In this document: piece by piece, positions 14,102 through 14,573 of the stretch
Layout: each line of letters opens with the position of its first letter
Numbering within the stretch: the stretch's first letter is position 1
DNA from: JBEBGV01 sp040081265
GTDB lineage: Bacteria; Acidobacteriota; Vicinamibacteria; Vicinamibacterales; UBA2999
Direction: 5' to 3'
Assembly: GCA_040081265.1 (NCBI GenBank)
Contig: JBEBGV010000094.1
Span: 1 to 14,573 of the forward strand
DNA: 14,573 nucleotides
Program-made: the position numbers and the translations under genes
Notes under the pieces: generated by a model
The model's input: the letters and a program-made list of their open reading frames with translations, nothing else
What the model was told of the DNA's origin: nothing
Databases searched by the model: none

Positions 14102-14573
14102 CTAGGCGGCGTGCCTGCGGAGTGAAGAGACGGCAGTCGCATCGCGCCGACGTGCACGCCAGGCGCTGAAGCGTCGCAGGGCGAGCGCGATGCCCGTCCA
14201 GACGAGAATCACACCGCCTGCGGACGCGAGCCCGGCGATCGTCTGGCCGATCACGCCGAAGTACTCCCCAGTGTGGGCGAAGCGCAAGAACATCCGCAGC
14301 CGTCGTCCCGTGCTCTGGCTGTCGAAGGGTTCCCAGCGGACGACGTCGCCGCTGGCGCGGTTTACGGTCAGCGTGCCGCGCCGTTGAGGTTGACCGCCGG
14401 TACCGGTGTCGATGGTGAAAGCGAGCGGGCCAGTGGCACCCAGGCGGGCACTAATCGTGCGCCAGCCCTCCATCCGCTGCTCGGCCTTCTGCCACAGTGG
14501 CTCGAGTTCGACTCGCAGTCCAGCATCAGCGCTGACGCGGGCCTCACCTGCCCGCCCGCCGCGCCCCCCGGCC
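14102..14573 (-). CDS. PepSY-associated transmembrane protein, C-terminal part (PiuB-like)
   Basis: Only the last 156 residues are in the window. The frame is open to the window edge, so the start lies beyond 14573; the internal ATG at 14473 is not the true start. The visible part includes a periplasmic PepSY-like segment (LAFTIDTGTGGQPQRRGTLTVNRASGDVVRWEPFD), then LRFAHTGEYFGVIGQTIAGLASAGGVILVWTGIALALRRF, the typical final helix of PepSY_TM proteins, followed by an Arg-rich cytoplasmic tail. Such inner-membrane proteins (PiuB, FpvG-like) accompany siderophore receptors and are thought to help reduce or release periplasmic iron. It is 79 bases upstream of the receptor on the same strand. Assignment to PiuB rather than another PepSY_TM protein rests on context. 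Confidence 0.82.
   Translation of the reverse strand, partial: AGGRGGRAGEARVSADAGLRVELEPLWQKAEQRMEGWRTISARLGATGPLAFTIDTGTGGQPQRRGTLTVNRASGDVVRWEPFDSQSTGRRLRMFLRFAHTGEYFGVIGQTIAGLASAGGVILVWTGIALALRRFSAWRARRRDATAVSSLRRHAA

Overview
This is a GC-rich bacterial window packed with genes. It reads like an Acidobacteriota chromosome, possibly class Vicinamibacteria. That placement is an inference from the DUF1844/PhnP-like/ribF/cysS gene order, the GC-rich codon use and the scattered short palindromic (REP-like) elements; there is no rRNA gene to confirm it. No stretch longer than about 180 bases lacks a gene. I see no tRNA, rRNA, CRISPR array, intact insertion sequence or phage gene.

Region 1 (1-5293, minus strand) is a tight housekeeping run. 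In transcription order it holds a DUF1844 protein, a PhnP-like metallo-beta-lactamase-fold hydrolase, RibF, a 96-residue protein of unknown function, CysS, a YraN-family putative nuclease and a GalT-type nucleotidylyltransferase. The first four genes overlap by 1-4 bases and the last two by 8 bases, which suggests translational coupling. The only real gap, between cysS and the yraN homologue, is filled by a palindromic repeat and three copies of a 7-base tandem repeat.

Region 2 (5347-8590) holds mazG on the plus strand, divergent from region 1. Its 3' end overlaps tail-to-tail with a long minus-strand comEC. The comEC frame carries an 11-codon insert that resembles a read-through mobile repeat. 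A second cluster of palindromic repeats separates comEC from the next gene.

Region 3 (8758-10843) has a Tat-exported PhoD-type phosphatase on the minus strand. Divergent from it is a small exported His/Met-rich protein, preceded by a nearly perfect sigma-54 promoter and a pair of upstream repeats.

Region 4 (10848-14573, minus strand) is an iron-uptake cluster: a PepSY-type inner-membrane protein cut by the window edge, a TonB-dependent siderophore receptor with an STN domain, and a PKHD-type 2-oxoglutarate/Fe(II) hydroxylase of the PiuC/YbiX family. Together they form a piuB-piuA-piuC-like set for taking up catecholate-type ferric siderophores.

The points most worth a second look are the sigma-54-controlled small His/Met-rich protein, the coding insert in ComEC, and the REP-like hairpins that sit just after three minus-strand stop codons.
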